Origin: Methylophilaceae bacterium
GTDB lineage: Bacteria; Pseudomonadota; Gammaproteobacteria; Burkholderiales; Methylophilaceae
DNA length: 64,000 nucleotides
Assembly: GCA_028351715.1 (NCBI GenBank)
Contig: JAOMKM010000003.1
Coordinates: 26,151-90,150, forward strand
Reading direction: 5' to 3'
Position 1 is the first letter of the stretch, and every line of letters starts with the position of its first letter. Shown piece after piece: positions 35,184 through 43,782 of the stretch. The notes under the pieces were generated by a model. That model had not been told where the DNA came from. It saw nothing but the letters and a program-made list of their open reading frames with translations, and did no database searches. The translations under genes were made by a program, and so were the position numbers.

Positions 35184-36151
35184 TATTTTTCTTCCATAAG
35201 ACTTTCTAGTCTGTCATTAATTTCATCTTCAATTGATACCAAAACAGGCTGAACTACCATAGGAACTCTATGGAATTGATTTCTTGCACCTTCAAGTAAA
35301 TTATTTATATTACTTTTTTGCTCCTGAATAGATTTTTTATTAATATAATTAATTAGTAGTTTTGGCTCTTCTTTTATTTTTAACTTATTCTCTAGATCTA
35401 ACTTTTCTAGAATAGAAATTAGCATCCCATTTGGATGACCTTTATATATATCAGAAAAAATATCTTGGTTAATTCCTACTAAATTTTCAACATCATTCAA
35501 ATACTGATAAGACAAACCTAAATAATTTGATGCTTCTTGAAGCCCATCACATTCATCAATTGAGCATTCTCTACATTTAAACATCCCCATCATTGGTAAT
35601 GCTATAAATGGAGATGTTTTATTAATTACCATTTTCATGTACTCATCCCATGACATATCAAGGACATTAAAACTAACATCTTTAGATTGTCCAAAAATTA
35701 TTTCTTTAACTGAGCAAGATAATAATTTTAGCAAAATTGTTTGATGCCACCCTTCCTCAATTTCAGTAATCTTCCTAAATGACTCCGCAATCAAATAATC
35801 ACCTGTGCAAATAGCTGCAGAAATGCCGTATGCTTTCCAGACACTACTTTGTCCCCTTCTAAGAGAATCTTGATCACATACATCATCATGAAGTAATGAT
35901 GCGCTGTGAATTAATTCACATACTACTGCCCAATTTATAGATGTTTGACTCGATAGACCTAATAAACCACCTGTTGCTAATGCAAGTCTCGCCCGTAGCC
36001 ATTTTCCTTGCGATTCTCCATGATGATTTAACCAAGCAGATAGAAATTTGTCCTCCACCTCAAAGCTTTTGGCAAATTCATTTTTAACAGTATCCAAAAA
36101 TTTATCTGCCTCAGGTGGTATAAATGATTCATCCCAAGAATTTTTTTTCAT
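35183..36151 (-). CDS. crtE: polyprenyl diphosphate synthase, CrtE-like
   Basis: Isoprenyl diphosphate synthase at the head of the carotenoid genes, expected to make geranylgeranyl diphosphate. The first aspartate-rich motif is intact (LLHDDVCDQDSLRRG). The second one is degenerate: LNDVENLVG in place of the usual DDxxD, and the following KGK-type loop reads YKGHPNGM. The product may still work, since only one such gene is in the set, but it is an unusual member. ATG 36151 is preferred over a TTG twelve bases upstream. Confidence 0.85.
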   Translation of the reverse strand: MKKNSWDESFIPPEADKFLDTVKNEFAKSFEVEDKFLSAWLNHHGESQGKWLRARLALATGGLLGLSSQTSINWAVVCELIHSASLLHDDVCDQDSLRRGQSSVWKAYGISAAICTGDYLIAESFRKITEIEEGWHQTILLKLLSCSVKEIIFGQSKDVSFNVLDMSWDEYMKMVINKTSPFIALPMMGMFKCRECSIDECDGLQEASNYLGLSYQYLNDVENLVGINQDIFSDIYKGHPNGMLISILEKLDLENKLKIKEEPKLLINYINKKSIQEQKSNINNLLEGARNQFHRVPMVVQPVLVSIEDEINDRLESLMEEK

Positions 36152-36217
36152 AATATTATTCAACTATAGAAGCTTTTTTATATAGCTGTCTTTTTTTAAA
36201 AAATAATCTCAAATTAA

Positions 36218-36955
36218 TTACGCCCCTGCATCTGATTTTCGTTGAGCAATCATATAAATCATCACGCCAAACAAACCAATTGAGACTACATCAGCAATTG
36301 TATATCCAACCTGTATGTTTATATAAGATGCATCCGGAGTAATCATTGGTACTAAATATATTATTGGATAAAAAGTCCATGAAATAATAAGTAACCACCT
36401 TGCATTACTTACCAAACCTTGAACATTTTTAGGTTGTTTAGTGATTGAATTTTCGAGTCCCACAACCAAACTATATAGAATGTATAAAAATGGAACCATT
36501 GCTAATAACCAATACATCCAGCGATCACCCAATTGGCTTACATCAACTAGCCCTTCACCAGGGTAACCTAAAATAACCATTAGTATGGCTGCAATAGTAA
36601 GTTTTGTACCTACAGAAAATGTTTCCTCCTTACTTAGTCGCATTACAAGAACTAACTCAAGTAACAACAAAGGAACAGTTAGTAGCCAACCAACATATCG
36701 ATATGCAATGTTAAATTCTAACCCTGTTGCTAGAACTTCTCCATACATTAATGTAAAGGCATCATTAAAACTATCGAACATTCTTAAATAATGATAGAAG
36801 GCTATTAAGCATACCAAGCCTGACAAAGTAAGGGCTGTTTTATATGCTGGGGCGACTTGAGAGCGCTGAGCAAAAAAGAAAACAGTACTCGCACCAAATG
36901 CTGCAATAGCAAAAGACAGCGAGTTATACACTAAGTTGAAATTAACGGCCTCCAT
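36218..36955 (-). CDS. opsin-like protein without the retinal-binding lysine (xanthorhodopsin-related)
   Basis: A 245-residue seven-helix opsin that is closest in pattern to xanthorhodopsin (RYVGWLLTVPLLLLELVLVM and QVGYTIADV). Two key residues are missing. The primary proton acceptor Asp in helix C is Gly89 (RYVGW), and the Schiff-base lysine in helix G is Ile226, four residues after the retained Asp222 (IADVVSIG). Thr93, Glu100, Arg86 and His55 remain. It therefore should not bind retinal covalently. The frame is intact with a good AGGAG ribosome site, so a conserved non-pumping role is likely. Lysine-less type 1 opsins are known; their role is not settled. Confidence 0.92.
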   Translation of the reverse strand: MEAVNFNLVYNSLSFAIAAFGASTVFFFAQRSQVAPAYKTALTLSGLVCLIAFYHYLRMFDSFNDAFTLMYGEVLATGLEFNIAYRYVGWLLTVPLLLLELVLVMRLSKEETFSVGTKLTIAAILMVILGYPGEGLVDVSQLGDRWMYWLLAMVPFLYILYSLVVGLENSITKQPKNVQGLVSNARWLLIISWTFYPIIYLVPMITPDASYINIQVGYTIADVVSIGLFGVMIYMIAQRKSDAGA

Positions 36956-36977
36956 CTTATCTCCTGGTTTTTACATT

Positions 36978-37010
36978 AAAAAAAAACGCGCCATTTCTGA
37001 CGCGTTTTTT
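36978..37010 (-). terminator. intrinsic terminator between the two opsin genes
   Basis: On the plus strand AAAAAACGCG (36981-36990) pairs with CGCGTTTTTT (37001-37010) around a ten-base loop. Read on the minus strand, the hairpin follows the proteorhodopsin stop and ends in a T run (A run at 36978-36986 on the plus strand). It would end or attenuate transcription from the proteorhodopsin gene before the lysine-less opsin and crt genes. The symmetric A/T flanks mean it could act both ways. Confidence 0.8.
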
Positions 37011-37038
37011 ACAACTATTATTTCAAGTAACAAAAACT

Positions 37039-37725
37039 TTATCTAGTAGCTTTTGAACCTGATGTTGCTGCTGCCCATATAACTACACCAAATGCGATCT
37101 TATTAACAAAGTCAGCTAAGTTATAGACTAAGTTTAAAGTACCTGCATCTGCACTTCCAGTGTAGCCAAGGTAATATCCTATTGGGTATATAGCCCAACC
37201 AACAGTAACGATAAGTCTTAAAGCATTAAATGCTTTTTTACTTGCTGCTGTACCCTTACTTGCACTAATCTTACTAGCTTCACCTGCGAATACTTCATAG
37301 ATGATGTATAACCAAGCAATCATACCTATAGTGAAACCAGACCAAATACCTACAGTACCAACTTCGCCTAGGTAACCAGCTACTAACATAACTATTGATG
37401 CAATTAATAAACGCCAAAATACTGACATTGCTACAACTGCAATAGCTGCTAGTATTAAGTAAAACTCAACAATTTGTAGTGGCACTGTTAATAGCCAATC
37501 TACGTATCTAAATACTGTTGGTGAAGCACCTGTATCTATCCATACTCCTCTCATGTAGAAATAATGAATCGCTGCTATACCTGTAACCATTGCTGCAACT
37601 GTAAGTGATGTTTTCCATTTACCTTCAGCTCTATCTCTTTCTACCCAGAAAAAAAACGTTGCCGCTACCATTGCCGCAGATAAAAGCCAAAAGCTTACCC
37701 CGACAAAATCATTTGGATCTAACAT
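37039..37725 (-). CDS. proteorhodopsin, blue-tuned type
   Basis: Light-driven proton pump with seven helices, 228 residues. Functional residues are in place: His54, proton acceptor Asp76, Thr80, proton donor Glu87 (RYVDWLLTVPLQIVE) and the retinal lysine Lys209 after Asp205 (NLADFVNKI). The spectral tuning site, equivalent to position 105 of the reference protein, is Gln84, which predicts blue-light absorption. A GGGAG ribosome site precedes the ATG. The gene has its own terminator and is divergent from mxaR. Confidence 0.97.
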   Translation of the reverse strand: MLDPNDFVGVSFWLLSAAMVAATFFFWVERDRAEGKWKTSLTVAAMVTGIAAIHYFYMRGVWIDTGASPTVFRYVDWLLTVPLQIVEFYLILAAIAVVAMSVFWRLLIASIVMLVAGYLGEVGTVGIWSGFTIGMIAWLYIIYEVFAGEASKISASKGTAASKKAFNALRLIVTVGWAIYPIGYYLGYTGSADAGTLNLVYNLADFVNKIAFGVVIWAAATSGSKATR

Positions 37726-37910
37726 ATGAAACTCTCCCTGTTTAAATTACATAGTTTATAAAAAATTTAAGAGCGTTAAGAAAAGTAAGAATTTTTTTTA
37801 GCGCACTCAATCTATTCGAAGTATGACTTAAATGTGTAAATTTAGTTCGTTAAAATTTACATACTTAATTAGCATACCTTCCTCAAGCTTATCTGACAAT
37901 AGATAAATTG

Positions 37911-37939
37911 TTGTATAGATTAAATCTTTACAGTATAGA
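37911..37939 (+). promoter_or_regulatory. candidate promoter for mxaR
   Basis: Within the 264-base gap between the divergent proteorhodopsin and mxaR genes, TTGTAT (37911-37916) and TATAGA (37934-37939) are spaced by 17 bases, giving a plausible start about 45 bases before mxaR. A second TATAAT occurs at 37946 without a convincing -35 box. The rest of the gap is AT-rich, and I see nothing else definite in it. This rests on motif match only. Confidence 0.35.
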
Positions 37940-37989
37940 ATCACATTATAATAATAAATAATTTAAAATATAATCATAGAAAGGCTTAA

Positions 37990-39075
37990 GTGGTGATTGA
38001 AAAAAAAACAGTAAATACCTTACTAACTCCAAGTTATAAACCAGATAGCGAATCAATGTCCAAAATTAACGATTGGCGTGATCATGCTGAAAAAATTCAA
38101 ATAGATGCTAATAACACTATTCTGGGCCAAGAAAAAGCTGTAAAACTTATTATAATTTGTCTATTCGCAAGGGGACATGTATTACTAGAGGGAGGTGTAG
38201 GTGTTGGGAAAACAACTCTCTTACAAATTATAACAAAACTAATTGGTGGGGAGTACGAGCGAGTAGAAGGAACAGTCGATTTAATGCCAAATGACATTAT
38301 TTATCATGCTTCTATAAATAGCGATGGAAAACCAAGCATATCAAATGGTCCTCTCCTTAAAAAAGGCAAAGATTTATCAATATTCTTTTTCAATGAAATT
38401 AATAGGGCAAGACCACAAGTTCATTCTTTACTTCTAAGGGCTATGGCAGAAAAATCGATTAGTGCCTTTAATAAGGATGTTTACTTACCAAATATGGTAG
38501 TTTTTGCAGACCGTAATCAGGTAGAAAAAAATGAAACTTTTGAGCTTCCTGCTGCAGCTAGAGATAGATTTATGATGGAAATCTCAATTCAAGCTCCTAA
38601 AGATAAAGAGTTACGTGATTCAATAATCTTTGACAGTAAATTTCAAAATACTGCTAAGTTAGTAGAAGATATTTCAGTCCCTAAATTTGACTGTAAAGAA
38701 CTAAATGAAGTGTCTGAAGCAATTCAGGCAGCTGTCCAAGCTAGCGATCACATAAAAAAATATGTTGAGAATTTATGGTTGGCTACTGAGGATCCAAATA
38801 AATTTGGTATTAATATCAAAGATGTAGACATGAATGACTTTATTATTGCCGGAGCAAGTCCACGAGGCATGATTATGCTTATTAAAGCAGCTAAAGTTAA
38901 TGCATGGTTAAAGAATAGAACATATATTGAGCCTATTGATATTAATGATATTTTTCATGAAGTGATGGCACACAGGTTAGTGCTTAGTCGAATTTATGAG
39001 AATAATAGAATAGAATTACTTAGGAAATTTTCAAATGAGATTCTATTAAAAGTTCCAACCCCAGAATTAGGATAG
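37990..39075 (+). CDS. mxaR: MxaR, MoxR-family AAA+ ATPase
   Basis: AAA+ chaperone-like ATPase of the MoxR family; in methylotrophs it is the first accessory gene in the mxaRSACKL group needed for active methanol dehydrogenase. Walker A is GGVGVGKTTLL (about residues 62-72) and Walker B is FFFNEINRA. Later AARDRFMMEISIQAP is the sensor region. At 361 residues it has a longer end than minimal MoxR proteins. It starts at one of two adjacent GTG codons. The following five genes confirm the assignment. Confidence 0.9.
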   Translation: MVIEKKTVNTLLTPSYKPDSESMSKINDWRDHAEKIQIDANNTILGQEKAVKLIIICLFARGHVLLEGGVGVGKTTLLQIITKLIGGEYERVEGTVDLMPNDIIYHASINSDGKPSISNGPLLKKGKDLSIFFFNEINRARPQVHSLLLRAMAEKSISAFNKDVYLPNMVVFADRNQVEKNETFELPAAARDRFMMEISIQAPKDKELRDSIIFDSKFQNTAKLVEDISVPKFDCKELNEVSEAIQAAVQASDHIKKYVENLWLATEDPNKFGINIKDVDMNDFIIAGASPRGMIMLIKAAKVNAWLKNRTYIEPIDINDIFHEVMAHRLVLSRIYENNRIELLRKFSNEILLKVPTPELG

Positions 39076-39081
39076 ATAAAA

Positions 39082-39924
39082 TTGAAAACAGCTCAATTTT
39101 CCTACTCTGTGTCCTGGCGCTCAAAGAATAATAGCTACGGAAACAACCTAAGCTCCAAAATAGGTAATGACTTTGAATATAGTGGCTCAAAAAATTTTAA
39201 TGACCACCCTGATTTAACAAGGATCGATATTAAAAATTCAATTACCGACCCCTATGAAAATATATTCGTAAAAACCTACAATTTAAATAACCCAATTAAT
39301 TTGATTGCTCTATGTGATACGTCAAGCTCAATGTCTGTAGTCAAAAAAAATAATCTAATAATTAAAGATTTATCAAAATTAATTGCAGCATCTGCAATAG
39401 AGCAAGCAGATAGATTCAGTATGATTTGTTATAACGATATCATCACAAATAACTTCATGCTTGAACCTGGAAATAATCTTCAATATATCAACCAATGGAT
39501 AGATGAAGTTGAATTGAACTCTAGTAAATCCTCTAGCAGTGCCGCAAAAGAAATAAATAAATACTTACCAAAAGAAAAATCTTTAATATTTTGGATATCT
39601 GATTTCCACTACCCCTTAGATAAAATTGAGAAAATACTCAATGATCTATCAAGCCATCACGTAATTCCATTATTTATTTCTTCTGAAGATGAAATTAAGA
39701 GACTACCAAAATATGGGTTTCGTAAATTCATAGATTCAGAGTTGGACATAGAGCATGAAATATTTCTGAGGCCAAGTATCAAGGACAAAATATTAAATGA
39801 TTATAAAGATACAAAAGATAAAATTTTTCAAGTTTTTTCAAAAAAACAATTGAAACAGATAGTTGTAAATGAGTCCGTTGATATTGAGAGCATAAAAAAA
39901 TACTTCATGAGTGTACATATATGA
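39082..39924 (+). CDS. mxaS: MxaS, DUF58/vWA-like protein
   Basis: Accessory methanol dehydrogenase protein of the DUF58 type, related to von Willebrand A domains. LIALCDTSSSMSVV (about residue 74-87) is a metal-ion-dependent adhesion-type DxSxS motif, and SLIFWISDFHYPL matches the later core strand. It is cytoplasmic or peripheral, without a signal peptide. Start is TTG at 39082, six bases after mxaR. MoxR-DUF58-vWA sets are common; the gene order here is that of mxaRSACKL. Confidence 0.88.
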   Translation: MKTAQFSYSVSWRSKNNSYGNNLSSKIGNDFEYSGSKNFNDHPDLTRIDIKNSITDPYENIFVKTYNLNNPINLIALCDTSSSMSVVKKNNLIIKDLSKLIAASAIEQADRFSMICYNDIITNNFMLEPGNNLQYINQWIDEVELNSSKSSSSAAKEINKYLPKEKSLIFWISDFHYPLDKIEKILNDLSSHHVIPLFISSEDEIKRLPKYGFRKFIDSELDIEHEIFLRPSIKDKILNDYKDTKDKIFQVFSKKQLKQIVVNESVDIESIKKYFMSVHI

Positions 39925-40784
39925 AAAATATCTACATTTTTCTTATTTTAATATCACTTAGTTTAATAGCAAACGCAGTATCTTATGAAAAGAATAACTC
40001 AGTTTTAAATATAAAGTATGGTTTTAAGCTAGGCGATCTGATTGAGATACAGGATAAAATAATTACAGACACAAAATATATAAACACCCCAGAGTTAATT
40101 ATAAAAAAAAATAAAGATATAAAATTAATTAGCCAAACAAAGAATATAAGCCGGGAAGCAGATAAGCATATATTTACAAATAAGGTAATTTATCAAATTT
40201 ATATAAAATCAGAGAGTGGTAATTTTGCACTGCCAACTCATGAATATAAAATAAATAATAAAAATATTGTAATGCCCAAAAAAAATTATTGGTTTACAAG
40301 AGTTGCCGAATCAGATCTTAACAATATTTTACTGAACTCTATCAACCAAAAAAAACCCGATCTTACCAAAGTTGAAATGAAATATTTATATATATTATAT
40401 GGGGTTATTTTATTAACAATGCTAATTCTTTTATATAAAAATTTTGACTTTCCCTTATTAGAAAGAATGAATGGGCCTTTTGCAAAAGCCCACAGGAAAA
40501 TAAAAAAATTACACAAGAAGAATGGAAAAGATAACTATATTGAATCAATCTTAATTCTAACTGATGCATTTAATAAGACTTTTAAGAAAAATATAGATAG
40601 CTCAAATTATGAAGAAATAATCGCTAAAAATGGCAAGTATAAAGAGATCAAGGGAGCAATCAAAACTTATATCAATCTTTCTTCAATTGAAATATATTCA
40701 TCAAAGACTTTTTTTACAAAAATAAGATTTAATGAAATTTACAGGTTCACAAAAATTCTTAGAACAATAGAGAGAAAAGTCTAA
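39921..40784 (+). CDS. mxaA: MxaA
   Basis: Accessory protein reported to affect calcium insertion or assembly of methanol dehydrogenase. It has a signal peptide (LILISLSLIANA, cleavage near residue 19), a periplasmic domain of about 130 residues, a membrane helix near residues 153-171 (LYILYGVILLTMLILLY) and a cytoplasmic C-terminal half rich in lysine. Sequence conservation is low in this family. The assignment relies mostly on topology, size (287) and position between mxaS and mxaC. Confidence 0.8.
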   Translation: MKNIYIFLILISLSLIANAVSYEKNNSVLNIKYGFKLGDLIEIQDKIITDTKYINTPELIIKKNKDIKLISQTKNISREADKHIFTNKVIYQIYIKSESGNFALPTHEYKINNKNIVMPKKNYWFTRVAESDLNNILLNSINQKKPDLTKVEMKYLYILYGVILLTMLILLYKNFDFPLLERMNGPFAKAHRKIKKLHKKNGKDNYIESILILTDAFNKTFKKNIDSSNYEEIIAKNGKYKEIKGAIKTYINLSSIEIYSSKTFFTKIRFNEIYRFTKILRTIERKV

Positions 40785-41744
40785 ATGAGCTTTATAGCTC
40801 CATACTGGCTTTTTTTGCTTCCATTAGCTGCCTTGCCTTTTCTAATTTCAGTGTCCGATAAATTTATAATCAGCAACATAAATATATTTCATCATGATAA
40901 TTTCTCTAAAAAAATTAATGTGCTTACTAAAATAATTATGTCCTTAGTTATAGTTATTTTAATCCTAATACTTGCGAATCCATGGGCCAATTCTGCATCC
41001 ATCACGCAGATCGGCAAAGGAGCACAATTAGTTTTTGTTATTGACAGAAGTGTAAGTATGGCAAAGCCTTTTATTGGAGATGATGTTAAAAATAAATCTG
41101 AGATAAAGTCACTTGCCACAAGGCGTATTTTAAAAAGCTTTATTGAAAAAAGACCTCTGGATATGATTGGTGTTGTAGGGTTTTCAAATTCAGCTCTATA
41201 TGGTTCTAAAATAACAAAAAATAGAAGTTACACATACGCAGCGATCGATGCGGCTACCAGATCCTCAGTAAATCAAACAAATATTGGTTCTGGAATTAGT
41301 TCTGGACTATTTATGTTTAGTGAGATCGAAACTACAGGTTCACAGGCATTGGTATTACTATCAGATGGGGCAGGTAAAATTTCCAAGCGAGTAAAAAATA
41401 AAATAGCTACGATTTTTTCTGAAAAAAAAATTAATTTATATTGGATTATTATAAAAGAGCCTAATGATGTGAGTCTATTTTCTGGTAATACCTATCTTGA
41501 GGGCCGAGAACCAACCGTCATTAAATTAGATTCATTTTTTAGGTCTCTTAATACTGAATACAAAGCATATGAAGCCGAGAATCCTGATGCTCTATCTGGG
41601 GCTATAAAAGATATTGATTTCAAAGAGAAAAGACCAATTAAAATTGAAAAAAATATTCCTGGAAAAAACTATAATCCACTGCTTCTAAAAATATTATTAG
41701 CTTTGCTACTCTTATTAATTATAATTAAAAATTTTAGGATATAA
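40785..41744 (+). CDS. mxaC: MxaC, membrane-anchored vWA protein
   Basis: Von Willebrand A-domain protein, 319 residues. There are two N-terminal membrane segments (PYWLFLLPLAALPFL and about 48-65), then the vWA domain with VFVIDRSVSMAKPF (DxSxS) and ALVLLSDGAGK, and a final membrane helix. The topology is that of BatA/MxaC proteins, with the domain facing the periplasm. It starts immediately after the mxaA stop, so translation is coupled. Confidence 0.86.
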   Translation: MSFIAPYWLFLLPLAALPFLISVSDKFIISNINIFHHDNFSKKINVLTKIIMSLVIVILILILANPWANSASITQIGKGAQLVFVIDRSVSMAKPFIGDDVKNKSEIKSLATRRILKSFIEKRPLDMIGVVGFSNSALYGSKITKNRSYTYAAIDAATRSSVNQTNIGSGISSGLFMFSEIETTGSQALVLLSDGAGKISKRVKNKIATIFSEKKINLYWIIIKEPNDVSLFSGNTYLEGREPTVIKLDSFFRSLNTEYKAYEAENPDALSGAIKDIDFKEKRPIKIEKNIPGKNYNPLLLKILLALLLLLIIIKNFRI

Positions 41745-41748
41745 CGTT

Positions 41749-42294
41749 ATGTTTATCATTAAAAAAATATTGAATTTAAATAGCGCTGTCTTTATATTTA
41801 TACTAATAATAACAATATTTATTTCAGTAAATGAGCTTATTGAAATAAAAGAATTACGTAAGATTAATAATAAAATAAATAATGACGAGTTAGTAACTAA
41901 TGATAAGTATGAGGAGCTAAGTTTATATTCCTCTGCTTACTTATTAGGAAAGCAAGGTGAGTACGAGAATGCTATAGAAAAATATAATGTACTTTTGAAG
42001 TTATATCCAGGTACCAATATTATTGATGTTATCTATTTTAATATTGGAACAGTCTACCTACAAGATGCACTATCCAAGCCCCTGAGTGACGATGGTAAAT
42101 TAACAATTGAAAACTTTCAAAAGTTACAAAGCGCTATAATATCTTTCGAGAAGGCTCTCGCGATAAACCCCCTTAATGAATTAGCAAAATTTAATTTAAG
42201 TATTTTGTATTCATCTATGCCAAAGGAGCCCTCTAAAGTTATTTCTGAGCAAGCTGTTCAAGAATTAAGTAATATTCCAATTGGACTCCCATGA
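41749..42294 (+). CDS. mxaK: MxaK, TPR-containing protein
   Basis: A 181-residue protein with an N-terminal membrane helix (about residues 12-28) and tetratricopeptide-like repeats (YLLGKQGEYENAIEKYNVLL and FEKALAINPLNELAKFNLSI). It matches MxaK by size, topology and place between two vWA genes. It probably acts as a periplasmic docking partner for MxaC and MxaL; that role is inferred. The stop overlaps the mxaL start. Confidence 0.83.
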   Translation: MFIIKKILNLNSAVFIFILIITIFISVNELIEIKELRKINNKINNDELVTNDKYEELSLYSSAYLLGKQGEYENAIEKYNVLLKLYPGTNIIDVIYFNIGTVYLQDALSKPLSDDGKLTIENFQKLQSAIISFEKALAINPLNELAKFNLSILYSSMPKEPSKVISEQAVQELSNIPIGLP

Positions 42295-43268
42295 AATCAA
42301 AGTTCATTAGCCTAATTAAAAATAAAAAAGAATTACTGGTTCTATTAACTAGCATTCTTCTTTGTCTTGTCGCAATTAATAACCCAATGATTAAGTTAAA
42401 AAAATCTATCACAAGCTATATGCTTTTAGTTGATGTCAGTCAGTCAATGAATGCTGAAGATTTAACTTATACGGATAATAAAATTTCGAGAATTGAATAC
42501 ACTAAATTATTAATAAAAAAAATTATTGACTCTTCTGAATGTGGAAGTTTTTTTAGTATTAATATATTTGCTGCTGATAATGTAGCCTCTATTATCGAGC
42601 CTATAGAAAAATGTAAAAATTATGACGAACTTATAGACACTATTGACAAACTTGAATGGAGGATGGCATGGAAAGGTAACTCAAGAATTACTTTTGGTAT
42701 TAAGTCTGCAGCAAAAATGCAGGATAGCCTTAATTTTCCATCTAAAATTCTTTTCTTTACAGATGGGGATGAAGCACCAAAAGTTAACGCTATTAATAGA
42801 GTGAATTTAGATAATTTTAATTTAGGTGATGAAATAATTTTTATTGGGATTGGGGGGTCTGAGCAGGTTCCTGTTCCAAGATATAACTCAAGAAATATGC
42901 TAGTTGGTTTTTGGGGCTCTGACATCTATGATTCGTTGCCTGGGGCGACAGGGTCAAGAAATATTGATAGCGGAAAAGATGACCCTGACCCTTCTGTTGC
43001 GTCTGCAGAATATGATCGTTATCTATCAAAATTATATGAAGATTATCTTTTAGAAATTACGGGACAAATAAATGCGAAATATCTTAAGGGAGAATTCTCT
43101 AATAGATTTGTAAATTCTATTTTAAAAAATAAACCGAGAAAGAAAATTGAGTCTGAGTTGTTCCTAGAGAAACCAAGTGTATTAATTATATTGATATTGA
43201 TAGTGCTTTTATATACAGAAAGCTCTATTACTAACATTTTGAAAAGATTCGCTGAAAAATACAATTAA
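42291..43268 (+). CDS. mxaL: MxaL, membrane-anchored vWA protein
   Basis: Second vWA protein of the set, 325 residues, with an N-terminal membrane segment (about 14-31), the MLLVDVSQSMNAEDL motif (DxSxS), ILFFTDGDEAPK and a C-terminal membrane helix (VLIILILIVLLY). It ends the mxaRSACKL run. In known methylotrophs these proteins are needed for metal loading or maturation of methanol dehydrogenase. The catalytic genes are not next to it here. Confidence 0.86.
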   Translation: MKSKFISLIKNKKELLVLLTSILLCLVAINNPMIKLKKSITSYMLLVDVSQSMNAEDLTYTDNKISRIEYTKLLIKKIIDSSECGSFFSINIFAADNVASIIEPIEKCKNYDELIDTIDKLEWRMAWKGNSRITFGIKSAAKMQDSLNFPSKILFFTDGDEAPKVNAINRVNLDNFNLGDEIIFIGIGGSEQVPVPRYNSRNMLVGFWGSDIYDSLPGATGSRNIDSGKDDPDPSVASAEYDRYLSKLYEDYLLEITGQINAKYLKGEFSNRFVNSILKNKPRKKIESELFLEKPSVLIILILIVLLYTESSITNILKRFAEKYN

Positions 43269-43287
43269 CAAATCACAATGTTTTGTC

Positions 43288-43315
43288 TTGACATCAAATT
43301 TGCCTCAAGCATAAT
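43288..43315 (+). promoter_or_regulatory. sigma70-type promoter before the small membrane protein genes
   Basis: TTGACA (43288-43293) and CATAAT (43310-43315) are 16 bases apart, one of the best consensus matches I could find by eye in the window. Transcription would start near 43322, leaving a leader of about 75 bases before the gene at 43397. It lies just after the mxaL stop, so the three small genes probably have their own transcript. Confidence 0.6.
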
Positions 43316-43396
43316 CTTAAACTGATTTAATTAGCATACATAATATTAGTAAGCATTATATTCAATACTTATTATTTACCTAAAGAAAAGGATTAT

Positions 43397-43585
43397 ATGA
43401 AGAGAAAAATTGGGCAGGTTGCAATTTTCCTAGCAATATTAGCGGTAATTTGGCTTGTACTCGGCATGATTGATATAGTCCCATTTTTAATAGAGCTGCC
43501 ACATGAAACAAGTTTAAGAGCGCATGCATCATTAGCAGTGATTCTCTTATTAATAGCTTCGTGGGCTTTTTGGAATGAAGATTAA
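43397..43585 (+). CDS. small membrane protein, 62 aa
   Basis: I recognise no named family. Two hydrophobic helices (about residues 7-30, AIFLAILAVIWLVLGMIDIVPF, in part, and 46-59, LAVILLLIASWAFW) are separated by a short polar loop with two histidines. The C-terminus is acidic (NED). It has an AAAAGGA ribosome site seven bases before the ATG and a strong promoter upstream. It is first in a run of three small membrane-protein genes after mxaL. Confidence 0.75.
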   Translation: MKRKIGQVAIFLAILAVIWLVLGMIDIVPFLIELPHETSLRAHASLAVILLLIASWAFWNED

Positions 43586-43606
43586 TTTTTAAATAAAGGT
43601 TTAATT

Positions 43607-43780
43607 ATGATAAAAACAGCAGACATATGTATTTTAATTTCAGTAGCAGTTGCATTTATAACAACTTCTTATCTTTGGTTTAGTGTAGGCAACAAGGAAG
43701 AAGCATTATTTACAGCAACTTGGATTCCATCAATTTTGACTTTCGCTATTTACTTTAAATTAATAGCAAGGAAGGACTAA
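43607..43780 (+). CDS. small membrane protein, 57 aa
   Basis: A 57-codon frame with an AAAGGT ribosome site six bases before the ATG. It has two likely helices (ICILISVAVAFITTSYLWF and TWIPSILTFAIYFKLI) around a short charged loop (GNKEE), and ends ARKD. The gene starts 21 bases after its upstream neighbour and ends two bases before the next, so it is almost certainly co-transcribed with both. The family is unknown to me. Confidence 0.65.
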   Translation: MIKTADICILISVAVAFITTSYLWFSVGNKEEALFTATWIPSILTFAIYFKLIARKD

Positions 43781-43782
43781 TC

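Noticed and set aside
36218-36955. Calling the first opsin a xanthorhodopsin-type proton pump
   Set aside because: Similarity is clear, but the retinal-binding lysine and the helix C proton acceptor are both absent, so pump function is not supported.
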